A stretch of 64,000 bases of DNA from Bacillota bacterium (GTDB taxonomy: Bacteria; Bacillota; Clostridia; Peptostreptococcales; Anaerovoracaceae), in assembly GCA_017437745.1 (NCBI GenBank), contig JAFRYI010000007.1, positions 186,001-250,000 of the forward strand, read 5' to 3'. Shown piece after piece: positions 55,543 through 63,159 of this stretch. Position numbers and translations under genes: made by a program. Within the stretch, counting starts at the first letter, position 1. Every line of letters begins with the position of its first letter. Below the pieces are notes generated by a model. It saw nothing but the letters and a program-made list of their open reading frames with translations, was not told where the DNA came from and searched no databases.

Positions 55543-57066
55543 ATGAAACTGAGCATGTGGAACATATACAGCGGACTGCCGTACAAAGACATCATACCGA
55601 TGATCAAGGACGGTTCCGCCACCATAGCAGGCGCCCGCTGGATAGTATCCTCCACCATGAACCCGAACACGGTGTACGTAGGATCCGCCCAGGAACTTTT
55701 CACCGACTGGTCGGAGACCGACTGCTTCATCGTCCACCGCTACGACATGATCCTTGTAAGGAACGTCGACGCGGAGGAGCTTTTCGATAACGTCTGCGAC
55801 ATAATAGACAAATACAACGAGTGGGACCGTCAGCTGTCCGCCTGTCTGGACGAGGAAGACGGCCTGCAGAAGATGATAGACAAGAGCAGGGACGTGCTTC
55901 AGAACCCGTCCTACCTGTACGATCCCGAAGGCGCGATAATGGCCATGGCAAGCGATTATCCGGCGTCCGTGCACTGGCACTGGAAAGAGCTGATAGACAA
56001 CCACGGCATATCCGAAAAGCGCATGAAGTTCTTTAAGGACAACATCAACATCTCCTCCGTGTTCGACGATCTGGTGCCTACGCGAAGGACCTCCGTAATG
56101 GACGAATACGAATACATACACTGCAGCGTGCTGCTTAACCGCCGCATAATAGGGCATTATGTGCTGTTCGGATTCACCAAGCCGATAGCTCAGGGCGTAG
56201 AGAACCTGGTGGACATACTGATAGGCTGGATGAACCTCTACGTGGAGCGCCACGCCCAGCAGTTCAACCCGAAATCCCGCCTGGCCGACGCTTTCGTGGG
56301 CTTCCTGGAGAAAAGGGAGTACGACCGGACGCAGCTTACGGAACTGTTCAATTCCTTCCGTTGGAAGATATCCGACCCATATCAGATCCTTGCGGTGCAG
56401 GAGATAGTTAACAGCGAGCCGGTGCTTCTGAGCCAGGCTTTCCGCCGCATCTCGGAGACCATACCGGATTTGGTAGTTGCACAGAAGGATCAGCAGCTGA
56501 TAATCCTGCGTAATCTGGGGTCCGGCGCGGAGGCCGACGATTTAAAACGTCAGCTGGACGCTGTGTTTAAAGAGGATTTCGTAGTAGGCGCAAGCTCGCC
56601 GTTCATCGGCATAGAGAACTCGGAGCTCTACTACCGCCAGGCGCTGGAGGAAGTAGAGCGCTGCAGGCGGAGCGGAATACGCATCTCCACCGGAAGACAC
56701 CATCTTCTGGACTATCTGGACGACCTGTTCGCAAGGAACGACCTGGCAAGGGCATACGCGGATCCTGTGCTGACGCAGCTTAAGCTCCACGACGCGCAGA
56801 ACGGGACCGAATATTACGAGACCTTCCGCGCGTTCTGCATCTGCGGATTCCACAAATCCGAAACATCGGAGATGCTGGCCCTGCACCGCAACAGCCTCAA
56901 CTACCGTCTGGACAGAATTGCCGAACTCATAGGCAACGACACGTTCCTGAGACTTACCGCACCCGGCGATCCGGACCGTCAGATACGGCTTATATTCTCC
57001 TGTTTCCTTCTGGATAAGGCGGATAACGGAGGACAGGCAAACGGGATCAGGCCTTCCAAAGACTGA
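55543..57066 (+). CDS. PucR/CdaR-family transcriptional regulator
   Basis: 507 aa from the ATG at 55543 (AAGGAGG 7 nt upstream; an in-frame start 54 nt earlier has no site). The C-terminal helix-turn-helix is typical of the PucR family: TSEMLALHRNSLNYRLDRIAELIG near the end. The N-terminal ~150 residues resemble a purine-catabolism-type sensory region. The middle has a GGDEF-like-fold dimerisation region (VGASSPFIGIENSELYYRQ). Such regulators usually activate a neighbouring catabolic operon when its substrate is present. The next two genes, an enzyme and a transporter, are the likely targets. Confidence 0.85.
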   Translation: MKLSMWNIYSGLPYKDIIPMIKDGSATIAGARWIVSSTMNPNTVYVGSAQELFTDWSETDCFIVHRYDMILVRNVDAEELFDNVCDIIDKYNEWDRQLSACLDEEDGLQKMIDKSRDVLQNPSYLYDPEGAIMAMASDYPASVHWHWKELIDNHGISEKRMKFFKDNINISSVFDDLVPTRRTSVMDEYEYIHCSVLLNRRIIGHYVLFGFTKPIAQGVENLVDILIGWMNLYVERHAQQFNPKSRLADAFVGFLEKREYDRTQLTELFNSFRWKISDPYQILAVQEIVNSEPVLLSQAFRRISETIPDLVVAQKDQQLIILRNLGSGAEADDLKRQLDAVFKEDFVVGASSPFIGIENSELYYRQALEEVERCRRSGIRISTGRHHLLDYLDDLFARNDLARAYADPVLTQLKLHDAQNGTEYYETFRAFCICGFHKSETSEMLALHRNSLNYRLDRIAELIGNDTFLRLTAPGDPDRQIRLIFSCFLLDKADNGGQANGIRPSKD

Positions 57067-57096
57067 TACTGTGCTTTTTTACAGATAGAATGCCCG

Positions 57097-57133
57097 GCCG
57101 GCTTTGTGCAAAGTTGCACAAAGCCGGCTTTTT
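57097..57133 (+). terminator. Strong intrinsic terminator after the regulator
   Basis: A perfect 14-bp stem, 57097-57110 with 57115-57128, loop AAGT, followed by TTTTT. The apex contains GTGCA/TGCAC, so the stem also resembles the GCACA sites nearby. Confidence 0.92.
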
Positions 57134-57147
57134 CATTAGGTGCATTC

Positions 57148-57243
57148 TGCACATAACCCCATGTTTTTCTACATTCGTGCACATAAACGCACAAATATTG
57201 TCTGTAATTGTCCGTGTTTTAATGCTTTTTCTGTCTGTATAGT
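57148..57243 (+). promoter_or_regulatory. GCACATAA sites and weak promoter ahead of the URO-D-fold gene
   Basis: CTGCACATAA (57148-57157) and GTGCACATAA (57178-57187), the latter followed by GCACAAATATTG (57189-57200). TATAGT (57238-57243) is a plausible -10 with no proper -35. This is the layout expected of an activator-dependent promoter, with the sites about 50-90 bp upstream of the -10. Confidence 0.45.
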
Positions 57244-57300
57244 TTAGTTGTAGGATAAACCCACCCAAAAATACTGTAATACCCGAGGAGGTAATAACTT

Positions 57301-58425
57301 ATGAGCATTTATGACGAAAGATTAGCCCGCATAAACGCGGCTATCGCTCTTGAGCCGGTCGACAAGATCCCCATGATCTCCGGCGCCGCCGCCGTAGCGT
57401 CCCAGTTCTGCGGCGTAAAGATGGCGGACTACATCAAGAACATGGAGCTTAACTGCACCGTAAACATCAAGGCTACGGAACTGATGGGCAACATCGACGG
57501 CATCCAGACTCCGCTCAGCTCCCCCTACGGACTTCCCACCTTGTGGCTGTCCAACATCAAGGCCCCCGGCGTCGAACTGTCCGACAACGAACTGTGGCAG
57601 GTCTGCGAGGCAGAACTCATCCAGCCGGAAGACTACGACGACATCCTGGAGAACGGCTTCGGCCAGTGGTACACCAGGTTCATGAAGGAAAAGCTTCACG
57701 ACCCCATCGGAATGATGGCTCAGACAGGACTTTCCACCTACGGTCCCACGGCCATCAAGCGCTTCGAGGACGCCGGCTACGTAGTAGTTAAGGACGGATC
57801 GCTGCTTTCCCCGTTCGAGATGTTCTGCGGCGGACGTTCCCTGGTAACGTTCCTTGTCGAGGACCTTCTTGAAGAGCCCGACAAGATGGACCAGGTATTC
57901 GAAGTCACCCACAAGTTCAACATGGACAGATACACCAAGCGTTTCTCCGATCCCAAGACCAGACCTTTCGGCGTATGGATCGGCGGATGGAGAGGAACCC
58001 CCGAGACCCTGTCTCCGGCGATGTTCGAAAGATTCTCCTGGAGATACTTCAAGGACCTCATCCAGCTGTGCCTGGACTTCAACGTCGTACCGTTCATGCA
58101 TCTCGACGCCTGCTGGGATCAGGGACTCCACTACTTCAAGGAATTCATGCCCAAGGGCCGCGGAGTACTCTGCCTGGACGGAAAGACCGACATCTTCAAG
58201 GCAAAGGAGATCGTAGGCGACAGCATCTGCATCATGGGCGACGTTCCCGCTTCTATGCTGGCGTTCGGCAAGCCCGAAGAAGTCTACGACTACACCACCA
58301 AGCTCTGCAAGGAGATCGGACCGGTCGGCTTCATGTGCTGCTCCGGCTGCGACGTTCCGTTCAACGCGAAGCTTGAGAACACTCAGATGATGGCAAAGGC
58401 AGTGGACGATTTCGCTGTTAAATAA
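57301..58425 (+). CDS. Uroporphyrinogen-decarboxylase-fold protein (methyltransferase-like branch)
   Basis: 374 aa. The C-terminal half aligns by eye with the URO-D/MtaA/CmuA family: TDIFKAKEIVGD, CIMGDVPASML and SGCDVPFNAKLEN. This branch includes methylcobalamin:coenzyme M methyltransferases and corrinoid-dependent demethylases, where zinc is held by HxC and a distal Cys. Here the positions read H267-L-D269 and C350, so Asp replaces the first Cys. True HemE is unlikely because the context is a regulator and a transporter, with no other haem gene. No corrinoid protein is nearby. GAGGAGG precedes the ATG. Codon use is strongly biased (about twenty ATC to one ATA), unlike its neighbours. Confidence 0.78.
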   Translation: MSIYDERLARINAAIALEPVDKIPMISGAAAVASQFCGVKMADYIKNMELNCTVNIKATELMGNIDGIQTPLSSPYGLPTLWLSNIKAPGVELSDNELWQVCEAELIQPEDYDDILENGFGQWYTRFMKEKLHDPIGMMAQTGLSTYGPTAIKRFEDAGYVVVKDGSLLSPFEMFCGGRSLVTFLVEDLLEEPDKMDQVFEVTHKFNMDRYTKRFSDPKTRPFGVWIGGWRGTPETLSPAMFERFSWRYFKDLIQLCLDFNVVPFMHLDACWDQGLHYFKEFMPKGRGVLCLDGKTDIFKAKEIVGDSICIMGDVPASMLAFGKPEEVYDYTTKLCKEIGPVGFMCCSGCDVPFNAKLENTQMMAKAVDDFAVK

Positions 58426-58490
58426 AGTAAGTTATAGCAATCATTACTCATAAGTCAAAGCTGTTTCGAACTTTTCAAAGGAGAGAAAAA

Positions 58491-59885
58491 ATGCAAACAA
58501 AGAACAAAAAGAAGGGACTGATCGGTCTGTGCATCGCGATCGTGCTGGTGCTGATCTGCGGTCTCCTGCCCGAATCTGAAGGCATTACCCGTCAGGGTCT
58601 GATGTCTCTGGGTATGTTCCTGGGCGCCATAGTAATGTGGATCTGCGAGACCATGCCCATGCTCATCACCGCTTTCCTGGTGATGTTCCTGTTCCCGGTG
58701 TTCGGCGTAATGCCGCTGAATACGGTGTTCACATCCTTCGGCGGTACGGCGTTCTTCTTCGCCATCGCTACGTTCGGTATTTCCGCCGCTCTCGAGAGCA
58801 CTTCCATTCCGCTGCGCATATGCCGCGCGCTCACCAAAAGAGCCAAGGGCAACTCCAAGGCTCTGGTAATAGGCCTCATGTTCGCCTGCGCCATCACGTC
58901 GGCCATCATGTCCAACCTGTCCACCACGATCATCTACCTGAGCCTGGCTCTGGCCCTTCTCAAGGCCAACGGCTGCGAGCCCGGAAAGTCCAACCTCGGA
59001 CGCTGCCTGCTGATAGGCATCCCGGCAATGTCCGGATGCGGCGGCATGATCACTCCTGCAGGTACCCCGGGCAACGCCCTGATCATAGGCGTTCTTGCCC
59101 AGCAGGGAATAAACATTTCCTTCCTGCAGTGGTTCCTCATCTTCGCCCCGATGGCTCTCATCTGCTGCCTTATCAGCGGACTTACACTTACCGCTGTATT
59201 CAAGCCTGAGCGCATCGAAGAAGATGCCATCAAGGAGCTCGAGAGCAGAGTCGCGGAGTGCGGACCTCTTAAGCCTAACGAAAAGAAGACCATCGCCATC
59301 ATACTGATCATACTGGTCCTCTGGATACTCGGTACCTGGATCCCCGCTCTCAACGTTACCATCGTTGCTGTAGTAGGTCTGGCAGTAATGTTCCTGCCCG
59401 GGATCAACGTACTCGATTACGACACCATGGTCAAGAAGACCAACTGGAACCTTGCGTTCACCATCGGTTCCGTAGGCGTGCTCATCGGAGCTCTTACTTC
59501 TTCCGGAATCGTTGATACGCTCGTTACCCCGCTGTTCTCCGGTATGGGCGGAATGAACGTCATCCTGATGATGTTCATCGTCGGCGTCGTGGTCTGCGTC
59601 ATCAGAGCATTCATACCCACCGCTCCGGCTATCGTTGCGCTGTTCGCTCCGCTGCTGCTGCCGCTGGCTGCTCTTACTTCCGCTACCGCGACCGCGGTAA
59701 TGGTCATCCCGGCGTTCTGGGCATGCACACCGCTGCTTCTGTGGTTCGAGCCGATCTACCTGTTCACTTACGGCTACGGTTACTACACACCGGGTCAGCT
59801 GCTCAAGTGGGGATGGATACCGTCGCTCATCATGTGCGCGCTTCTGTCCTTCACACCGCTGTACCTGCAGCTCTTCGGACTGTAA
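58491..59885 (+). CDS. SLC13/DASS-family anion transporter
   Basis: 464 aa with 11-12 membrane helices. The sodium/substrate motif of the divalent-anion symporter family is present as MSNLSTT in the first half, with ETMPMLITAFLV near residue 55. The second repeat includes AFIPTAPAIVALFAPLLLP. Typical substrates are dicarboxylates, sulfate or related anions. AAGGAG lies before the ATG. It follows the URO-D-fold gene by 65 nt and shares its ATC-rich codon use. It ends at a terminator, so the two form an operon. Likely it imports the compound handled by that enzyme, which is inference. Confidence 0.87.
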   Translation: MQTKNKKKGLIGLCIAIVLVLICGLLPESEGITRQGLMSLGMFLGAIVMWICETMPMLITAFLVMFLFPVFGVMPLNTVFTSFGGTAFFFAIATFGISAALESTSIPLRICRALTKRAKGNSKALVIGLMFACAITSAIMSNLSTTIIYLSLALALLKANGCEPGKSNLGRCLLIGIPAMSGCGGMITPAGTPGNALIIGVLAQQGINISFLQWFLIFAPMALICCLISGLTLTAVFKPERIEEDAIKELESRVAECGPLKPNEKKTIAIILIILVLWILGTWIPALNVTIVAVVGLAVMFLPGINVLDYDTMVKKTNWNLAFTIGSVGVLIGALTSSGIVDTLVTPLFSGMGGMNVILMMFIVGVVVCVIRAFIPTAPAIVALFAPLLLPLAALTSATATAVMVIPAFWACTPLLLWFEPIYLFTYGYGYYTPGQLLKWGWIPSLIMCALLSFTPLYLQLFGL

Positions 59886-59903
59886 ATCTTAATGACAGAA
59901 ACA

Positions 59904-59929
59904 CAAAAGCGGGTCGTGAGACCCGCTTT
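59904..59929 (+). terminator. Intrinsic terminator after the DASS gene, usable in both directions
   Basis: AAAAGCGGGTC-GTGA-GACCCGCTTTT: an 11-bp perfect stem with A and T flanks, also positioned to stop the minus-strand gene ending at 59987. Confidence 0.9.
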
Positions 59930-59986
59930 TATTTTGCATTTATCGTCCCGTGAGTCCGCTGCCGGATCATCCTGCATGCCGGCGCG

Positions 59987-61282
59987 TTACTCCTTAGGTC
60001 CTCCCGTTTCCGGATAGTCCGGATTGTTGATGTAGTAGGCGTAGTATTCTTCGAAGGTCAGGCCCGACTTCATTATCTTTTCGGCATGCTCGGGACCCAC
60101 GTAGCGGTAGTGCCAGGGCTCGAAGACGTAGCCGGTTATGTATTCCATGTTCTCGGGGTAGCGGAGGATGAAGCCGTATTTCCAGCAGTTCTCCATGAGC
60201 CATTTATACTCCGCCGTGCGCTCGAAATGCGCCTCTTCGACGGCAGTATTTATGTCCACCGTATAGCCGGTCTCGTGCTCCGAGTGGCCGGGGCGCGCGG
60301 ATTCTCTGTCGGCCATCTCCTGACCGTGGGCATCCACCCAGACCTGATACTGCCAGACCTGAAGACTGTGGCTCCTGTACGGGGAAAGGCTGCGGAGATT
60401 CACGCCTGCTTCTCTGCCTGCTTCCACCATCTTTTTGAAAGCCGCGGCCGCGGTGGGTTCCAGATAGCCGTTACCGTAGCCGGAGAGGCTTTCGAGCTTG
60501 GTCGAGTAGTCGTCGGGCAGCTTATAGTACTTGTTCACCATTATCTGGTAACCCTTGCTCATGTCGGTGGTTACTACGCCGGTGTAGTAGGGCCTGTCTA
60601 TGTTTGTATTTACGGCCTGGACCACCTGTGCGAGCGTCTTGTCCGGGTTCTTGGCGCGGTAGGCTTCGTATCTGTCGAAATACGCGTCTATGAAGTATTT
60701 TTCGTTAGCGTAATCCTGAGCGTGCTCAACGTGGCTGACGATCTCCTCCGGAGTCTTTTCGGGGACCTTTGCGCGGTACTTCTCGTATTCCTCGAAGTGC
60801 TGTTCGTTGTACTCCGAAGACCTGGAGTAGAGCAGGGACATGTTAACGTAGTTGACTGTGTATGCCGCGTCTTCGGCTGAGCCGTCCTGACGGTTGTTCA
60901 GGTAGAGATCCAGATTTTCTTCCGTATAGCCGTCCGTCGCGCGCAGGGTAATTACCCACGGGTCGTAGTTGTGCAGCAGGTCGGTAACGTTTCCGCCTTC
61001 GCCCAGATCCTTAAGATAGTCCGCGAAGTGCTCCTTCTGGTAGCGGTCGGACTTTGCGATCTCTAAGATCCCGCTCTGAGCCGGGACCTCCGTCAGCGCT
61101 TTCTGCTCCTCTTCGGAGAAGAGCTGCTTGATATCGGCGATCTGCTCTTTGGTATATCCGGTACGGGCAAGCTTGGTCTCCGTGCGGGTCAGGTACCACG
61201 CGGCGCCTCCCGCGATGACGATGACGGCAAGTACTATGGGTATTATTATCTTAGCCTTGCTTTTTTTCTTTTCTTCTTCCAT
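59987..61282 (-). CDS. M15B (VanY-type) D,D-carboxypeptidase with N-terminal membrane anchor
   Basis: 431 aa from the ATG at 61282 (AAAGGA upstream); the frame extends further but without a site. A basic start and membrane helix at ~12-30 export the rest. Residues ~50-240 hold three degenerate helical repeats, best seen in EHFADYLKDL, HFEEYEKYRAKVPEKTPEE and YFDRYEAYRAKNPDKTLAQ. The C-terminal ~180 residues are the zinc peptidase: SARPGHSEHETGYTVDI (zinc His and Asp) and EPWHYRYVG. It should trim D-Ala from peptidoglycan stems. Nothing nearby suggests vancomycin resistance. Confidence 0.88.
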   Translation of the reverse strand: MEEEKKKSKAKIIIPIVLAVIVIAGGAAWYLTRTETKLARTGYTKEQIADIKQLFSEEEQKALTEVPAQSGILEIAKSDRYQKEHFADYLKDLGEGGNVTDLLHNYDPWVITLRATDGYTEENLDLYLNNRQDGSAEDAAYTVNYVNMSLLYSRSSEYNEQHFEEYEKYRAKVPEKTPEEIVSHVEHAQDYANEKYFIDAYFDRYEAYRAKNPDKTLAQVVQAVNTNIDRPYYTGVVTTDMSKGYQIMVNKYYKLPDDYSTKLESLSGYGNGYLEPTAAAAFKKMVEAGREAGVNLRSLSPYRSHSLQVWQYQVWVDAHGQEMADRESARPGHSEHETGYTVDINTAVEEAHFERTAEYKWLMENCWKYGFILRYPENMEYITGYVFEPWHYRYVGPEHAEKIMKSGLTFEEYYAYYINNPDYPETGGPKE

Positions 61283-61353
61283 GATGCGGTCCTTTCGGGT
61301 GTTTGTCACAAAGCATTTGAAGTATACACCCGTCCGAGCCTTCCGGTCAAAGG

Positions 61354-62268
61354 TTAGTTAAGATCGAATCCGGCGTCGAATCCGCTGCGTCCGTGGCTGA
61401 AGAGGAGCTTGTAGGCGCCCTTCGGCAGGTTTACGCGTATGTTTTTCTCCTTACAGTCTTTCGATGTCATGGACCAGACTTCGCTTCCGTCCGCGTCCAC
61501 GATCTTTACGGTAAGAGGCTCGTCGGACTTCAGTTCCAGATCGATGTAGTAGTTGTCCCTGTACTTCACATCGAAGCTGTTCCATTCAGCATCGACTGCC
61601 GGAAGATCCGACGACGCTGCTTTCTGAAACGTTTTGAGATCCGGACGGGTCGAGGAGAGGGCAAGGAATGAACCGAGACCTATCACCACTACGGCGAAGA
61701 ATACCGCTAATAGAGCTCCGTCGTGTCGGTGGCTGCGGCCGGAATCCGGATCGTTCATTATGAGGCCGCCTCTTATCAGCACGGCGCTCTCCACTGCGAA
61801 GGTCAGCAGCAGGGCCAGCCTGGGCAGTTCCGGCATGCGTATCATCTGGATCAGATTGTATATCGCGAAAAGACCTATCATGCCGCCGACGATGAGCGCT
61901 AAGCGGGCCCAGCGGCTGTTCATCTCGTGCAGGGATTCCCTGTCCGTAAAGATCTCGTAGGCTTCTTCCGGAAGGGAAGGGTCGTAGATCTTGCGGAAGT
62001 AGTGCCAGCCGTTGAAGGTGGAATTGATGTACTCCCAGCCCTGTTCGCGGAAGGTCTCTATGTAGAGGCCCATGTTCTCGATCTTTCCGAAGTCTATCTG
62101 GTAGCGGTACTGTATGTCCGGATTCTTTTCGAATCTGCTGTGAAAGCACCCGCCTTTGACAAGCTGCCAGCCCTTTTCGGATGCTTCGTTAAGATCTTCT
62201 ATTTCTTTTCCGTAGTTCCATGCGGAATACATTTTGTAACTTGTTCTGTATTCAGGTGCCATCTTCAT
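61354..62268 (-). CDS. DUF2812 domain membrane protein
   Basis: 304 aa. The N-terminal ~110 residues match the DUF2812 pattern (EDLNEASEKGWQLVKGG..., YRYQIDFGKIENMG, REQGWEYI). Three hydrophobic segments follow between ~125 and ~210. The C-terminal ~90 residues are soluble (SDEPLTVKIVDADGSEVW), probably extracytoplasmic. DUF2812 genes are usually paired with a PadR-type regulator, as here: the start overlaps the PadR stop (ATGA). Biochemical role unknown; possibly responds to envelope stress. Confidence 0.82.
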   Translation of the reverse strand: MKMAPEYRTSYKMYSAWNYGKEIEDLNEASEKGWQLVKGGCFHSRFEKNPDIQYRYQIDFGKIENMGLYIETFREQGWEYINSTFNGWHYFRKIYDPSLPEEAYEIFTDRESLHEMNSRWARLALIVGGMIGLFAIYNLIQMIRMPELPRLALLLTFAVESAVLIRGGLIMNDPDSGRSHRHDGALLAVFFAVVVIGLGSFLALSSTRPDLKTFQKAASSDLPAVDAEWNSFDVKYRDNYYIDLELKSDEPLTVKIVDADGSEVWSMTSKDCKEKNIRVNLPKGAYKLLFSHGRSGFDAGFDLN

Positions 62269-62576
62269 ACCTCCTCAGCGTTTTCGAGCATACGCCTCAG
62301 CCTGGCTATCTCAGCCCTGAGGGCATTGCGGCCCTCGTCGGTCAGTACGTACTGCCTGCGCCGCTCCGGTCCTCCTTCGGCGGACATGACCTCGCGTATC
62401 CATCCTTTTTTTATCATGTTGACAGTCGCTCCGTACATGGTGCCGGAGCCTATGGTAACGTCTCCTCCGGAGAGCTTTTCGGTCATCTGCATTATTCCGT
62501 AGCCGTGGCCGGCGCCTTTGGCCAGGCACAGAAGGATGTAGTAGTAGCTTTCCGACATAGGTTCGCTTCTTTTCAT
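62265..62576 (-). CDS. PadR-family transcriptional regulator
   Basis: 103 aa winged-helix repressor. ILLCLAKGAGHGYGIMQ and GTMYGATVNMIKKGWI are the core PadR motifs, with the wing ERRRQYVLTDEG. This is the short PadR-s2 form without a long C-terminal domain. The ATG at 62576 has GGAGGTGA 6 nt upstream. It likely represses its own operon through the palindrome between the -35 and -10 boxes. Confidence 0.9.
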   Translation of the reverse strand: MKRSEPMSESYYYILLCLAKGAGHGYGIMQMTEKLSGGDVTIGSGTMYGATVNMIKKGWIREVMSAEGGPERRRQYVLTDEGRNALRAEIARLRRMLENAEEV

Positions 62577-62611
62577 GTATGTCACCTCCCGATATGTCGT
62601 ATGTCGACAGT

Positions 62612-62640
62612 ATCGTAACACGACATATGTCGGGTGTCAA
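62612..62640 (-). promoter_or_regulatory. Promoter of padR-DUF2812 with an operator in the spacer
   Basis: Minus strand: TTGACA (62635-62640), 17-nt spacer, TACGAT (62612-62617). The spacer contains the perfect palindrome CGACATATGTCG (62621-62632). Further ATGTCG half-sites occur between the -10 and the start codon (around 62593-62605). A repressor bound here would block RNA polymerase. Confidence 0.72.
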
Positions 62641-62676
62641 CATATTTTTCAAAAAAGTTTTTGCCCCAAGTTTTCT

Positions 62677-62705
62677 TTGCTTTATCGCGCGCCGGGAAAT
62701 ATAAT
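62677..62705 (+). promoter_or_regulatory. Promoter with start codon 6 nt after the -10 (leaderless type)
   Basis: TTGCTT (62677-62682), 17-nt spacer, TATAAT (62700-62705). The ATG at 62712 lies exactly where transcription should start, and there is no Shine-Dalgarno sequence. Confidence 0.6.
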
Positions 62706-62711
62706 AATCGT

Positions 62712-63032
62712 ATGGACGTGAAGAAGAAAAAGACCGCGGAATGCGGCAGGACCATCGTAAAAAGCGATAATTACAAGTATTTCGCGCATAAAGAGTGCGA
62801 GTATTTCCCTTGCCACGAAGGCGCCGATCCGGAGAACTTCAACTGCCTTTTCTGCTACTGCCCGCTGTATTTCCTGGGCGATAAATGCGGAGGCGGGTTT
62901 ACTTATACCAAGAAGGGCGTCAAGAACTGCACAGGCTGCATCCGTCCGCATCTAAAAGAGAACTACGAACTGATAACGGGGCTCTTGAAAGATGCCTGCA
63001 AAGAGGCCGCCGCGGCAAAAGAAAAAGAATAG
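62712..63032 (+). CDS. Cysteine-rich small domain protein
   Basis: 106 aa. Cysteines in CEYFPCHEG, NCLFCYCPLYFLGDKCGG and NCTGCIRPHL fit the cysteine-rich small domain family, presumed metal-binding (zinc or Fe-S). That domain is found in archaea and Clostridia, sometimes fused or next to cobalamin-related genes. Function unknown. Charged Lys/Glu tails flank the domain. The ATG coincides with the predicted transcription start. Confidence 0.8.
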   Translation: MDVKKKKTAECGRTIVKSDNYKYFAHKECEYFPCHEGADPENFNCLFCYCPLYFLGDKCGGGFTYTKKGVKNCTGCIRPHLKENYELITGLLKDACKEAAAAKEKE

Positions 63033-63052
63033 CCGCGAAGCGCTGAAATGCT

Positions 63053-63081
63053 TTGCAATGGACGCCGTTATCCTGTATAAT
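63053..63081 (+). promoter_or_regulatory. Promoter of the EF-G paralogue gene
   Basis: TTGCAA (63053-63058), 17-nt spacer, TATAAT (63076-63081), leaving a ~70-nt leader with AGGAGG at 63143-63148. Confidence 0.72.
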
Positions 63082-63159
63082 ATTTAGGCTGGCTTATAGG
63101 GCCATCAGTTTTAATGTGTTCATAATTTTTTAAAGATAATCTAGGAGGAAGCTCGCACA

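Noticed and set aside
57097..57133. Long hairpin as a regulator-binding palindrome only
   Set aside because: The 14-bp GC-rich stem followed by T5 directly after a stop codon is best read as a terminator, although its apex matches the GCACA motif.
59987..61282. VanY-type peptidase as part of a vancomycin resistance cluster
   Set aside because: No vanH, vanA/B-type ligase or vanX gene is nearby. M15B carboxypeptidases are common housekeeping enzymes in Firmicutes.
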